From Mya arenaria (taxonomy: Eukaryota > Mollusca > Bivalvia > Myida > Myidae), in assembly GCF_026914265.1 (NCBI RefSeq), contig NC_069124.1, positions 17,009,088 through 17,073,087 on the forward strand: a stretch of 64,000 nt of DNA, given 5' to 3'. Both the position numbers and the translations under genes were made by a program. Below the pieces are notes generated by a model. It saw only the letters and a list, made by a program, of their open reading frames with translations. It was not told the origin of the DNA and did not search any database. Below, piece by piece: positions 12,397 through 25,593 of this stretch (position 1 is the first letter of the stretch; each line of letters opens with the position of its first letter).

Positions 12397-12555
12397 TTAA
12401 ACTGTCAGACGTTTTGAGGGTGGTTTTGCATACGTAGTTTTTCTAGTCGGATAGTCCTTGAACCTTTGTTCTTTGACAACACGAATCGAGTCTTCTCTTC
12501 TGCGGGCATTTCCCCTATAATCTGACCCAAATACTAAATAAAAGGGGAAAATGTT
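12397..12555 (-). other. Weak candidate terminal exon, minus strand
   Basis: On the minus strand a good polypyrimidine tract and acceptor (CCCCTTTTATTTAG) is followed by 159 bp that stay open in two frames, ending in TAA or TGA, and are GC-richer than the surroundings. The peptides are basic and match no family I recognise. No upstream exon was found, so this may be chance. Confidence 0.2.
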
Positions 12556-14336
12556 ATCCCCGGACCTTCTTAAATACATTTTGAGTTATTAAACATATTG
12601 TTTACATACATGTATCTCTAATGTAAGTTTTGGTCCAGGATTGAATTTCATTTCCTTCATGTATACGGCTCGTTTTGGCTTGTTTTGCTTCACACTATAA
12701 AGAAGCATATTTTCTTGCCAAGTACAAAAAGTTCGACTGGTCGGTTTGCCAAGCACATTTATGATTTTAGATTAGAACTGAATGCAGCTCAACATATATA
12801 ATACAAGCTCTGAAAGGCTTTTAAAGCCGACATGTAGTTATATTACACGATAACAGACATAGGACATATTTGAAGTATATATATATTTATAACATTATGT
12901 AACTCAGAATCGAATAAAATTTAAAAACATATTTACCTTATACAAAGCATCACCTGAGCAAACGAGGGACTGAAGATTACAATAATATATATTATCAAAA
13001 ACAAAGTTGGTACATATATATCACAGAATTATTTAGAAAGAACTCAGGCAATAAGTATTATATGCTAAGATGAATACAATACAGGCATACAAGCTTATAA
13101 GTACAAACATTAAAACGTGTGTAGCAGCTGCTGATCTTGGCATTGGCCTAAAACCTGCTCTTAAAGAAAAGAAAAACTAAAACGTAGCTACATGTATTAA
13201 GAATTGTGACCACTCGGAGAACAATGTAAAAGTCGTTATTTAGGTGATGCCGAAGCACCTTTGTCCTTTTTTGTTTATAATTTCTTTGAAAAGACGCGAG
13301 ACATTTACACAGCTAAATACCTGTACGTCACTTGACCTATTACAAACTTCACACCGCGGCTACTTCCTCTTGACGTCCAGTAATTACCACCATCGTCAAA
13401 TCACGTTATAATGATCGAAATCACGTGACGTTATTCCAACAGTTAAAATTGTCGTTCTTTTTGAAACAAAAAACAAAACGAACAAAAACTTAAAAAAAAA
13501 CAGTATAAAATTGAACTTTTAACACATATTGCATAAATACGTGTAAAAATCAATGTTTGAACTAAAACATCGCTTAGCAGAGATCTTCTCTGCTGGTCAG
13601 GGGAAATCACTGCGTATGAGTTTGGCATATTGACATACATCCTTGCACCCAACGTCTGCCTTGTCATGTATTGACATACTCTCCATAATACAAATTTTGA
13701 AATTTGAGAAGCTACATTGTCAGTTACGTTACACTTTATAAGTCTTCATATTTGAAATAATAGCTTGACTTGTCACGCGTCGGCACGTCTTCTCCATACA
13801 TGGGCTATACGACACGAGATATGCTATAAATGAGAGCAGAGAAAAAAATGTGTTTAAACAAGATTCAGTTTTTAATGGTGATAATAAAGCTAAATGTATG
13901 TTGTCCTACAATTCTTTGGGTGGGTTAATGCTGGGGGACATGATATAATGTAGTTTGCAAATGATCTCACTCAACAGGTGAGTTATATTCCTTGACTGAG
14001 TGAATCATGAGCATGGATCGCCGACATACTAGTTTTTGGTTCCTATTCCTACCAAAAACAGTTGACCTAGATTCCTGAAACTTTGAAGGTACGTTTAGCA
14101 TCGACAGTGGTACGCATTGGCTTTTGCCATGTTTTTCTTAGAACTTAAATGCAAACAGTCGTGTTTTGAACGTAGCTCCGTACAAATTTGGCATTTTCAG
14201 TCGAAAGAAACTGCAGCTTTGGTGGTGTACGAATTTGTGCGCAAAAAATGTACGAGGTAGACAAGAGTTATGCCTCTTACCTTGGTAAAATGTTATGACT
14301 CATTGCTGGATGTTTATCTTATTCAAAACTCTTCCG

Positions 14337-14452
14337 GTGGGGGCACCTCATCGTCGGATACCCCCGTTACATACTACACTATGCTTCGTTGTGCATGTAT
14401 GAAGTGTAACAGAAGAAAGTACCGTGGTTGCCGACGATGGGGCACCCCTTGT
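14337..14452. repeat. Imperfect palindrome
   Basis: GGGGGCACCTCATCGTCGG at the left is an inverted match of CCGACGATGGGGCACCCC at the right, with about 80 bp between. It may be a small foldback element. Confidence 0.5.
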
Positions 14453-14544
14453 TGAACCGACAAATGTCTATTAGCTATTGACATATTAACCGCTTTATAA
14501 CGTTTGGTTCAACCCGCCGTGTTTTTTTTTTACTTTACCACCGA

Positions 14545-14580
<36 letters not shown>

Positions 14581-14606
14581 TACTATTATTATTATTATTA
14601 TTAATA
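14545..14606. repeat. (ATT)n microsatellite
   Basis: About 20 units of ATT with one interruption near 14580. Confidence 0.95.
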
Positions 14607-15017
14607 TTAGAAATACATGTGTAATACTTTAAAAAATATTAAAATAGTATATGAATGCAAATCGGCCCTCAAATGAGAAGTTTAAATGTAACAGACGAAA
14701 CATTTCTTCAAGTGTATACGTGTATTTTCTTAACTTCCGTAACGACGTAAATATTTGTTTACAGCTTTTATCTTGAAATCTCAACGGTTTTGTTATGTAA
14801 AAAGGCAAGTCTTTATACACGTATTTAAGAAAGAATGTTATAAACAAGATAATGGTTTTAATACCTCGCCAGAGAAATATCAAATTACATGTAATAAAGC
14901 GGTGGAATAAAATATTCTATTCAACTAGCTTTTTAGATCAATGGGTACGAAACTTCTCATCATGCTTTTACTGTGTCATAACTTTTATGTACGTAGAAGT
15001 AGTATATAAAATTCTAC

Positions 15018-15472
15018 GGAATGCCGTTAGGGCCATCGCTTGTGAATGTCTTAATTTGAAACGCGATACTCGATAGTACGATGATTAAAACGCGAACGAC
15101 ACTACCGTAACGAAAACGCAACATTACGATGATAATAACGCGACAGTACGATAACGAAAACGCGACAATACGATGATGATAATGCGATGAACTATCGTGT
15201 GTTCACCATCGTACTGTTGCGTTTTCACCATCGTAATATCGTTATATCACGTTTTCGTCATCGTAGTATCGTATTGTCGCGTTATTATCACCGTACGGTC
15301 GCGTTTTTATCATCGTAGTGTCGCGTTATCATTATCGTACTATCGCGATTTCACCATCGTTCTATCGCGTTTACGTTGTCATATTTTTGTGATTTCGACT
15401 TTTCATCATCGTACTATCGAGTATCGCGCTTCAGATCAACACATTCACAGGCGATGGCCCTTACAGAAATCC
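15018..15472. mobile_element. Foldback element with CGAT/GCG-type internal repeats
   Basis: The outer arms at 15018-15080 and 15408-15472 are inverted copies (shared GGGCCATCGC, then GCGATACTCGATAGTACGATG). The interior is made of short related units (TACGATGAT, AACGCGACA) that run direct on the left and inverted on the right, so the whole 455 bp could fold into one hairpin. Confidence 0.75.
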
Positions 15473-16349
15473 ATATTAATGATCAAACTGCCGTAAAAAG
15501 TAAATTGTACCCGGTTCTCATTCGTAAACTTCTAACGTCGGCGGTATGTTGAAAGTAAATATGTAAGGATCACAGGTACTCTACGCGTGGTAATGCCACA
15601 GCCATATGATTAATTGACATACCATGTTTTGGCAATATGTGCAAAACACGATTACTATTTGTGTACTCAATGTATTGAAGGGGCTGGGTTAGGGTTTATG
15701 TAGGGTCTTAGACATTCGTCGTTTCAAATATACTTTCTGATTTTCACTTGAACTGTCACCCCTACCCTCACCCCCGCCAGCTAACCCTGGGTATCTATAT
15801 ATCCCACGTGTTAATTAGTTTGCAATTAAACTAGGATACTTCCCGCAAAGTAACTGCGAGCGATAACTAGATTAGAAGACCGATTTGACTGACTATGCAG
15901 ATGGTTGAAGGTGGTTTACCCCCCCCCCCCCCCACACACACACCCAATGTGGAGAGCCCCATTTACTGCAAATAACAATTGGACATCTTTGAGTATAAGA
16001 TGAATTTTTTCATTCGCTGACTTTCACGTTTGGGGCACTTTGAGTTGTTTCTTTCCAATGTGTTTTATTAGTCAATGGTAAAATCTTAACAATAGTCTAA
16101 GTCAATAGCAGTAAATCAATAAAGGGCTTTCATTGGGATCCGACGGAGTGTACCACAAGTCCGAATATTGACCTTCTGCGAGTATGTCGAGAAACGCATC
16201 AGAAACCTTTGTATTTAAATTGCTCATCTCTTTTTTTCTATTCAGATTTTGGCGTTCTGTAGAGCGTACATAGACAAACCCTTTCTATCCCCTGACCTGG
16301 ACCTGTTTATCACAAGAGGAGCGGGAGAGCGGAACCGGAAGTATTCACG
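15473..16349. other. 5' flank of the transporter gene
   Basis: Contains a poly-C/(CA) tract at about 15919-15945 and a possible 5'-UTR splice acceptor (CTATTCAG at 16240-16247) ahead of the start codon. No TATA box was fixed. Confidence 0.4.
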
Positions 16350-16352
16350 ATG
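16334..16352 (+). promoter_or_regulatory. ETS-type motif beside the start codon
   Basis: ACCGGAAGT at 16334-16342 is a consensus ETS site. The start codon lies in CACGATGGCGG, similar to the YY1/TISU element that governs short-leader genes. Functional use in molluscs is inferred, not shown. Confidence 0.35.
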
Positions 16353-16448
16353 GCGGATGCAAATATCCAGGAGGACCTGAAGATAATCAGGGCACAGAAC
16401 GATGCCATTATTAAAGCTTTACAGAAAAAGAAGAAAAACATAATCATG
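16350..16448 (+). CDS. Transporter exon 1: cytosolic N-terminus
   Basis: 33 codons from ATG to an ATG codon just before donor GTTAGT, phase 0. It encodes a charged helix-prone segment ending in KKKKNIIM. It has no conserved domain, so it is supported by its start codon, donor and phase only. Confidence 0.7.
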
Positions 16449-17766
16449 GTTAGTTTATACGCTCTTGTTAAGCTTAAGTGTGGTAGTATCCAAAACGTGC
16501 CACCTGAAATACAGATATTATTATTATTATTATTTTTATTTTTTTATTTATTTATTATTATTTTTTATTTTATTTTATTTATTTATTTATTATTATTTTT
16601 TTATTTTTTTTATTATTTTTTTTGGGGGGGGGGGGGGGGAGGGCAGTTTTAGTATTTAAGTTATGGTTAATTCTTCTAAGTAAAGAAATGGTTTGATGCG
16701 ATTCAGTCGCATTACCATTTATTTTATGAAGTCACAGATTGCCAATATTTCGGGTGTTTTAGTGGTCTGCATAATCTTCTTTAAACTATGAAAAAACTGG
16801 GCCAGCCACTGTTTTTATCTACCGCTTCACCTGATTGGAATTAATAACGACTGACTGCTGGTTTACTGAGATAATACACGTGAGAAATTCTGCCTTCTCA
16901 TTAGACAAAATTAAATATTGACCACTAAGCACATTTTAAAATCTCTTTTTTTTCTCCGATTAAGACAAGAAATCATTGCCATAAACTGCTGTTTAAGGAG
17001 CTGGAGAACAAATGAATAAGAATTGGTGCAGAACCCGGCAAAAAATATAAGGATAAATGCAAACTGTAATGATTTATATTCATGTATGTTTACTTTTTAA
17101 CTTAAACATATTCCAGTCATCTGTGAGCCCATGGATACTGATAAGAAACTCCTCCTTAAAGCTTTAATGGCGCCCATAATCATAAGAATATGCAAATACA
17201 CATGTGCTTTTATCATAAATGATATTAAACATTAATCTAAATTTCACATGATGGAGAATATCAGGCCTATTTAGTAATTATTCGTGCATGAACTCGGATT
17301 ATAAAATAGTTGAAGTGTACACGGTTTATCCATACTTTGTAAAGAAATATATTTAATAGAGAATCTGGGCTGTGTTTGGGGTGAATTCGTTTGAATTAAA
17401 TTGGGCTTGATCGTTATGATATGTTAGACATTTGGCGAGCTTTTAACCAAAAGTAAATCACGTGAAATCTCATGTGAATCCAGCATGATACAATGTACGA
17501 AGTGAATATCGTCTGCTTTTTCTTTATCCGTTCATTTTTTTAATGTATGCATGATATCCTTTTTTTAAAGATCTAAACATTTTCTGACTACTTGGCCAGT
17601 TTTCAGATCGTCATCAGAATTAATATGTTTAATTCAGAATAATCTTTCTTTAAAAGCAATGAATGTATTGCATGTGTTTTGTCTCAAACAAAAAAATGAT
17701 TTAAGTTTTTAGCTCCACTGGCCGAAGGCCATGGAGCTTATGTCGTCACAGATTGTCCGTCGTGAG

Positions 17767-17798
<32 letters not shown>

Positions 17799-20700
17799 TA
17801 AACTTTTACTTTAAACGACATCTCCTCTGAAACTGATAAGCGGATTTTGACAAAACTTCACAGGAATGTTCCTTTGGTGGTCCTTTACCAAAATTGCTCA
17901 AATGGTTCCGGTCGATTGCACAATATGGCCGCCAGAGCTAAAAATAGCAAAATCTTTAAACGACATCTCCTCTGAAACGGTTCGGCAGATTTTGATGAAA
18001 CTTGACAGTAATGTTCCTTGGGTGGTCCTTTATTAAAATTGCTCAAATGGTTTTGGTCCATTGCACGATATGGCCGCCACAGCTAAAAATAGCAAAATCT
18101 TTAAACGACATCTCCTCTGAAACGGATAGGCAGATTTTGATGAAACTTGACAGAATTGTTCCTTGGGTGGTCCTTAACCAAAATTGCTCAAATGGTTCCG
18201 GTCCGCTGCACAACATGGCTGCCAGGGCAAAAAAATAGAAAAACTTTTAAAGAACATCTTCTCAGAAACCGATGATCAGATTTTGATGAAACTTAACAGA
18301 AATGTTCCTTGGATGGTCCTTTATCAAATTTGCTTCAATGGTTTCGGTCCACTGCACAAGATGGCCCCCAGAGGTAAAAATAGAAAAACCTTTAAACGAC
18401 TTCTCCTCAGAAACCGATGATCAGATTTTGATGGAACTTGACAGAAATGTTCCTTGGGTGGTCATTAACCAAAATTTGTTAAATGGTTCCAGTCCACTGC
18501 ACACCATGGCTGCCAGAGCTAAAAAATAAAAAACTTTATACGACTTGTCGTCGAAACCGATGACCTTTTTTCGATAAAACTTGACAGAAATGTTTGTTTG
18601 GTGCTCCTTTACTCAAATTGCCCAAATCATTTCGGTCCACTGCACAACATGGCAGCCAGAGCTATTAAAGTAAAAAATTTTTTTAAATAACTTCTCATCA
18701 AAAATTGATGATTGTATTTCTATGAAACTTGACGAAAATGTTCGTTAGGTGGTCTTTGCTTGAACCTTTTGGCCAGTGGAGCACAGGCACTGATGTGCCT
18801 CTTGTTAAACGATATATTAATGTCGGTATTTATTTTTATAGATTATGTATAGTTAATGTGTATATTTAAAGTATATAAGACGCATTTATAATGGGATTAA
18901 ATCTAATGGCATTTTGCCACAATGGTATTAATCAGGTCATAATACAATTTGTCATGAAAAACGGTACTGTTTATATTCTGCTTATTTGTTATACTTTTAA
19001 AAAGAAGTTATGCCGTTCAAAGTAATTATGTGCAAAGGAGGTTATGCCGGTCATAGTAATTTTGTGCAACACTACAGAACGCACCGATACTTTGGGTTTT
19101 AAGATTTAAAATATTCTGTTATGTCGTTAAATATTACTGTCATAATATTTTTCTTCTGTATGTTGAATGCGTAACCTAATCGCGGGCCTGGCTTATGATT
19201 GCATAAGAATAATTTGAATAATCATCTGAATCATAATGTCAAATATTAAGTGGAACTTATTGTATGTTTTGAATATGAGTCATTGAAAATCAATATAATG
19301 TACCCCACTTGAAAATTGTACGCGGCTTGAAAATATCCACCCTTTTTAGCTCGACTAATCAAAAAATAAGGAGGGCTATACTACTCGCCTTTGCGTCGGC
19401 GTCCGCGTCTGCGGCAGCGCCGGTTCCAAGTTTTAGGGCAAGTTGGCATTTTCACTTATAACTTTAGTACTGTTCATTCAATTTTCATTATACTTCACAC
19501 AGTTGTACAGTACCGTCACACAATAAAGTTCCATAACTCCATAACATCCGTAATATAAATTATAGCCCCTGATTGGCTTGAGAACTTAAGTTTTAAGGCA
19601 CATTGTGTCAGGTTAACAATGACTCCTTTTATCAAATTCACTTCCTACTGCACAGAATTGTTGACGACGTGCATACAATAAATGGGTATCAACTCAGATC
19701 CCAAATACTGTTCATTCAATAGACTTCATACTTCACACAGAAACTGTTGTTCATGACCATCAAATAATTAGGTTATGCAACTCAATATTAACCTAAATAC
19801 AAACTATGCCCCTTGATTGACTTTTTTTTTTTAATTTTCGTTCTTGGTTGTTTTTGATTGACAGACACATATAGCATAATTATTGCATTTATATCTACGA
19901 CGAACCGGCGTATAGTCGAGTGCCCTGTCCTACGACAGCTTTTGTTTTTCTTGGAATTTTAAGTGAAAATCGGGTTTCCGACTATTTCTAATGAAAACGG
20001 TGTATACAATGTAAGATGCACGTCGAGATTCATGATCATAATTGCACAGTATTCGTGAGGCCTTGATAAACTCTGCTTATAAAGGTAATTTGGAATAAGC
20101 TCTGACCATTGATAAATACAAATATAAGTATATAAATCAACAATTAAAGCCTCAAATATTTGAATCAATCAAGGCTGAAATGTATGTAGCTAACACATGT
20201 TACTGGCCTCATGTCTTCAAAAACATTAGGGTTTCCCTATATTAACACGATTCGGGTCAGACTAAAATTCCGACGAGCATTTCGCGAACCCAACACTGGC
20301 TCTCTTTCTCTAGTATTTAAAATATTTGACTTTTGGAGGCTTAAAAATATGTTCATTAGCCTTGAACGGCTTATATATCAACCCATTGCTTTCCATTGAA
20401 GTTTTGTGTTCAGCTACCCTGAATAAATACAGGTTAGATTGAAATCTTAGGACCTTGTTTTATGGAGAAAGACCAGCAGTTGATATATAATTTGTATTTT
20501 TTATATATCGTTTTGCATATTGTATGTAGATGAATTTAAAACTTGGCTTGTTTATAAGCTGAAAATGTTAAGATATACTAGTAGACGAAGTATTGACTTA
20601 CGAAAAATGACCCACTGAAAATAAAATAGTTTGGAATATAGACATGTTTTGTTTTGTTTTGGTTTGAAGAAAATGATGAGAAATTGAGTTACTGTTTTCT

Positions 20701-22060
20701 TAAAGAAACAAACCTTTACACCTGTTTGTATTGTTTATGTCTTTTTTCTAAAGCACGCATGTTCATTAAATTTGGTAGGAGAAAATGGAATAATAATTTA
20801 GTCAAAATGACGCGTGTTCTCCCAATCAGAAAGGCCCAAGCCACATTTTGTAAATGACACATTAGTTTGATTTTGGAAGAATGGTGCCGATTGATGTCGC
20901 CATCGGCGGTATCTTTTCGTGCATTAATGTTGGTCATATCTTGAAAACTTGACTCGTAACTTGGTACATATGCTCCCTATGACAATACACACCGGTAAAT
21001 TCGCCCCATAACTTCTGCTAAAATATTTGTCAAGTTTCGAAGAGCATAAGGCCAGCTTTGGTTATTATTGTTTCTATACGTGTTATCGAAAACTTTATTT
21101 TTAAAAACACCAAGCATTGTTCCGCGACCGGTTAAATATCGCGTCCATTCGCAATTGATCGCCAGAAGAATACGCTCAATACATGTAATTATATAAATGG
21201 TATTTTAGTCAAACATGAAGTAGAGATCAAATTTCAACATAGGTTTTTGAGGGATAATTTAGCCATAAATTGCTCTACTTATCATTTATGTAAACTAAAA
21301 TTCTTTTGAGCAGTCAAACGTGGCAATATAAAGTATAACACATTAAGATTGTATCAGGGGCCAAACTAGTTGTAATTTGTGTTGCAATTGACTTAACATG
21401 TAAGTGGGCGTCTTCAAGGGTATGGTATATTAGGTGTTTATATAACACTCGAAGTTAAAAAATAATTGTGTAAGCATGTAAATTCATCTTAAGGGCTCAT
21501 AAGCGAGTTCCTATACAAGCAATATTATATGTTAATGCATTGTTATCCCGTAAAATTTTAATAGCTATCATTTGAAAGTGTAATGCTTGCTGATTTATGA
21601 CCGAAAACACATTAGAAGTGAAATTATTGCAGTTTTTATTTTGTTTTGTTTACTTAAACGTAAATCGAACGAGAAATGACATATATTTCATTTTCAAAGG
21701 CCAAGCAAGCTCAGTTTTAAAATATTTTTCGGTGAAGTTTTTACCTATTCATTCTCTGCTCGCCACACATTTACACCAAAATTATATGCATCTCCACTTA
21801 CAATACAATGCAAATACAATTAAGGAAACGTGGGCGAGCAATAATAATAAAATCAATATAATATGCATGAATACATGGAAAAGCTGCATAATTCAAAGAA
21901 TCGTTTCTTATACAAATATGAGTACTGCACCTATGTATTCATGGTCGCTTTACTTTTTTGCAGTATATCTTATTTATAAGCGATTAAGGACATATAAGAT
22001 TTAAGGATTTTCTTTTTGTTTAGAAATTTCATCAAATTTCATTTTTTCTCAAATAATTAC

Positions 22061-22100
<40 letters not shown>

Positions 22101-22120
22101 TTAATTATAATAATGATAAC

Positions 22121-22157
<37 letters not shown>

Positions 22158-24458
22158 CAACACATCATGATGTGTATATAGGTGTTTCTGCGTAGTATAA
22201 AGTTTATACTACATCTTACATTTGCGAATTCGTTTGTATAACTAGATCTCCTGCTTGACAACATATATGGTGTAAACTCACTTTGTGTATTAAAGATACT
22301 TGTTATTCGGCCAAGTGTGCATCGTACCTGCACTGCAGAAGCCGTTGAACATTTATAAACAACATTGAATTATAAACCATTTGTCCATGAAATGTTAGGT
22401 TGTGCAAATCAAGTGCGCATTAGATGGTAGACTTTCATATTCAAGTATACTAGACAACAGATTCGTTGAAATTGCTGTGTTTAAGATACAAATCTTTGTA
22501 TATATAGGTGGCCTTGTATCTATTTAAATCGGTATTAAAATGCCAGTGGCCATTTCACTGTCCAGCAGTTTATGGACCAATAACGGCTCGGTCAAGTTCA
22601 CGGTAGCCGTATAAACAGCTTAAAATATCTAACAATTGTGAATTCAATCCTAACCACAAACATGAAACAGTAGGAACTGTTTACACAGTGTTAGACTTCC
22701 AACATAAATAGTGTAAATATTGGTGTAGTCTTTGTTCGCCTACCTGATACATGTACTTAAATAAAAAAAAACGTTCTGTCTGTAAAGGGACAAAATATAG
22801 ATTAATGTTTTTTTATTCTAATGCATTATTTTTACTATAATAAATGAACCAACATGATTTGTGTAAAGATAGAAAAATATAAGCGTTATTTTGACGTTTT
22901 TTTATGCCCCCGAAGGTGGGCATATTAAAATCGCACCGTCCGTCCGTCCGTCCGTCCGTCCGGCTCTGTAACTTTCCCTTGTATGGACAGATTTTAAAAT
23001 AACTTGCCAAATGTGTTCCACATACCAAGACGACGTGTGGCATGCAAGACCCGTGTCCCTACCTCAAAGGTCAAGGTCACACTTAGTGTTTATTCACAAT
23101 GGAGTGCTGTATACAAGGACATAGGGTATAGGTTGTCGTGTCCGGGCTGTAACTTTCCCTTGTATGGCCAGATTTTAAAATAACTTGCTACATGTGTTCC
23201 ACATACGAAGACGACGTGTCCTGTGCAAGACCCATGTCCCTACCTCTAAGGTGAAAGATACACTAAGTGTTTATTCACAAGGGAATTCTGAATATAAGGA
23301 CATAACAGTGTAGGTTGTCAAGTATGGGTGGTATTTTTTATGCTCAGAGGAAATTTAAAATAACTTGCCATATGTATTTGACACATAAAGGCAAGATCAA
23401 TTTTTCATGTACTGACCTTGTTCGTAGGTCAATGTCACATTCGGGGGCATTCGTCACATACTGTGACAGCTCTTGTTTACTGGGGAATTTGTGGCCACGT
23501 ATATATTAATGACCCCCCCCCCCCCCGATTATACAAACAATTTTTTTCTCAGTACACAAATCAAATGTTTTTGTTTTGTTTGAATCATTAAAGCCAATTG
23601 AATAAAACATTATAATATATTAACCCATGGCATCAACCTATTGTGTGCCCCTTTAGAGGGATATATCATATCAACCCATCTTGTTTGTTGTTGTTTTTTT
23701 GGGGGGTGGGGGTCCTTTAAGGTACGTTTACTCCCATGTCGGAACAGTAACAAGACGGCGGAGCATAACCGTGCTATAACTTATGTGCGGATAAAGTAAA
23801 ACGCTCTCTATCTTGACATACGCTAGTTATTGTACGTTGTCCTTGACACCATGGTACAGCACAGCTTCTTCATGTACTACCCCCGTGATTGTAGTGATAC
23901 GCACTGAAACCGTCGTGTATAATTTCAAAAACTTGGGTTGAGAAAGCAGTTACTATAACTAAAACAGGGGATTGAATAGCAAATATAATATTTAGTACTT
24001 AGTCTTGTCACGACATTTGTTCATGCATGTTTTGGTTCTCTCAGAAAAGCCTTTAACCTCATGTATTCATAACTAGGTAGGCAAGAAACGTTGTCTTCCT
24101 GTAGACCAGCGTTGACTAGGTGTAAACTTCGACATGGTTGTTTATGTAAGAACACCGAGCCGTTTGAATGAACGGAATTTAGTTGTGTTTGGTACGCATG
24201 GACACAACATATTGACAGTCGTTTCATCTCACTTCATGTAGCTATTATAGCTGACCAACTAATGGTCGTTACATTTTCTGGTTGTATGTACTACAACATT
24301 ATTAAGTTCTGACTTATTTACAGGGTTTGGAAGATGAGAACGAGGAGCGAGGAAACTGGTCGGGGCGCTTCGACTTCTTCCTCAGTTGCCTTGGTTACGC
24401 CGTGGGGCTTGGCAACGTGTGGAGGTTCCCCTACCTCTGCTATAAGAACGGAGGCGGT

Positions 24459-24490
<32 letters not shown>

Positions 24491-25534
24491 TAGTTTGCCT
24501 GATATAAGCTTATCTGGTTTATGAAGAAAACGTCGATATATTGTTACAGCCTGGCGTCATCGTCGGCGCTGTGCAAACTATTTAAGTTTGGCCATTACTA
24601 AAAAAACATTTATTATTCTAACATGAAACTTGTTAGATATGTTGCAGGATTCGATGGTCACATTTGTAATCAGGTCCATAACTTATTGTCGATTAATCCC
24701 TCTTTCGACCGAAAACAACAACATAAAGCGTTGGTGTGTATGCATTCGTAAACTTTTAATGTTACAGATAAAAATATGTATGGAAGGGCAATCGTAACAA
24801 CTCGGCCATCTCTGGCAAGCTTCGAGATATCCTGATGGATACTGGCCGAGCTGTTCCGATTGTTCGAAGGACTGGTAACACTTGATTAACAACATCTTTA
24901 TTAAATATTGGTTAGTAGTTGGTAATAATTCGTTCGAAGGATTTACACGTTTTTAAGGAAAAATGATTTCATTCATTTCGCCGCCCTTTTGTATTTTCGG
25001 TCAAAATCGAATTAAATAAATTACATTGGTGTGGACCAAGAGATACTTTACGTTCTCGCCTTTCCCTGAATGTACTAAGATAAAGAGTGAAATTTAGCGC
25101 CATTAACTATTTAGACATTAGATCATATTCCATAACCTTACGGAGATCGACAATTTGATGGGGTCACAATCATTATAATTATAGTTATCTATCATACCAA
25201 TTCTCACTATATCAATTTTCACAGACAAACATAAACTATTTAAATGCTTATGCAACCGAATGGATATTCAAACTGTTCTATACCAGTATTTAACTGTTCT
25301 ACATATCGCTTTGCGCATGAAACTTTATATTTGACTGCATTCCGCAACCAAATATTGGATTGCTGTTTCGTAACCAACCGTTTTTGTAACCAAAGTGTTT
25401 CGTAACAAAATGTGTCAACAAGTATTTCGACTATTTTTGTAAATGTTTTAGCATACAGCCTTAGTGTCTAAATTTTATATTCGTTGCACAAGCGCTCGTT
25501 TGTTGTTTGCACCCCACCCCCACCCCGACCTAAG

Positions 25535-25593
<59 letters not shown>

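Larger units (their letters stand above)
11096..15017. other. Intergenic stretch, mostly featureless
   Basis: AT-rich sequence between the two genes. It holds a weak minus-strand exon candidate (12397-12555), an imperfect palindrome (14337-14452) and an (ATT)n tract (14545-14606), each listed separately. I see nothing else supportable. Confidence 0.5.

Noticed and set aside
21597-22004. 135-codon plus-strand frame in transporter intron 1
   Set aside because: AT-rich, with no recognisable domain or codon bias, and it lies within a long intron.
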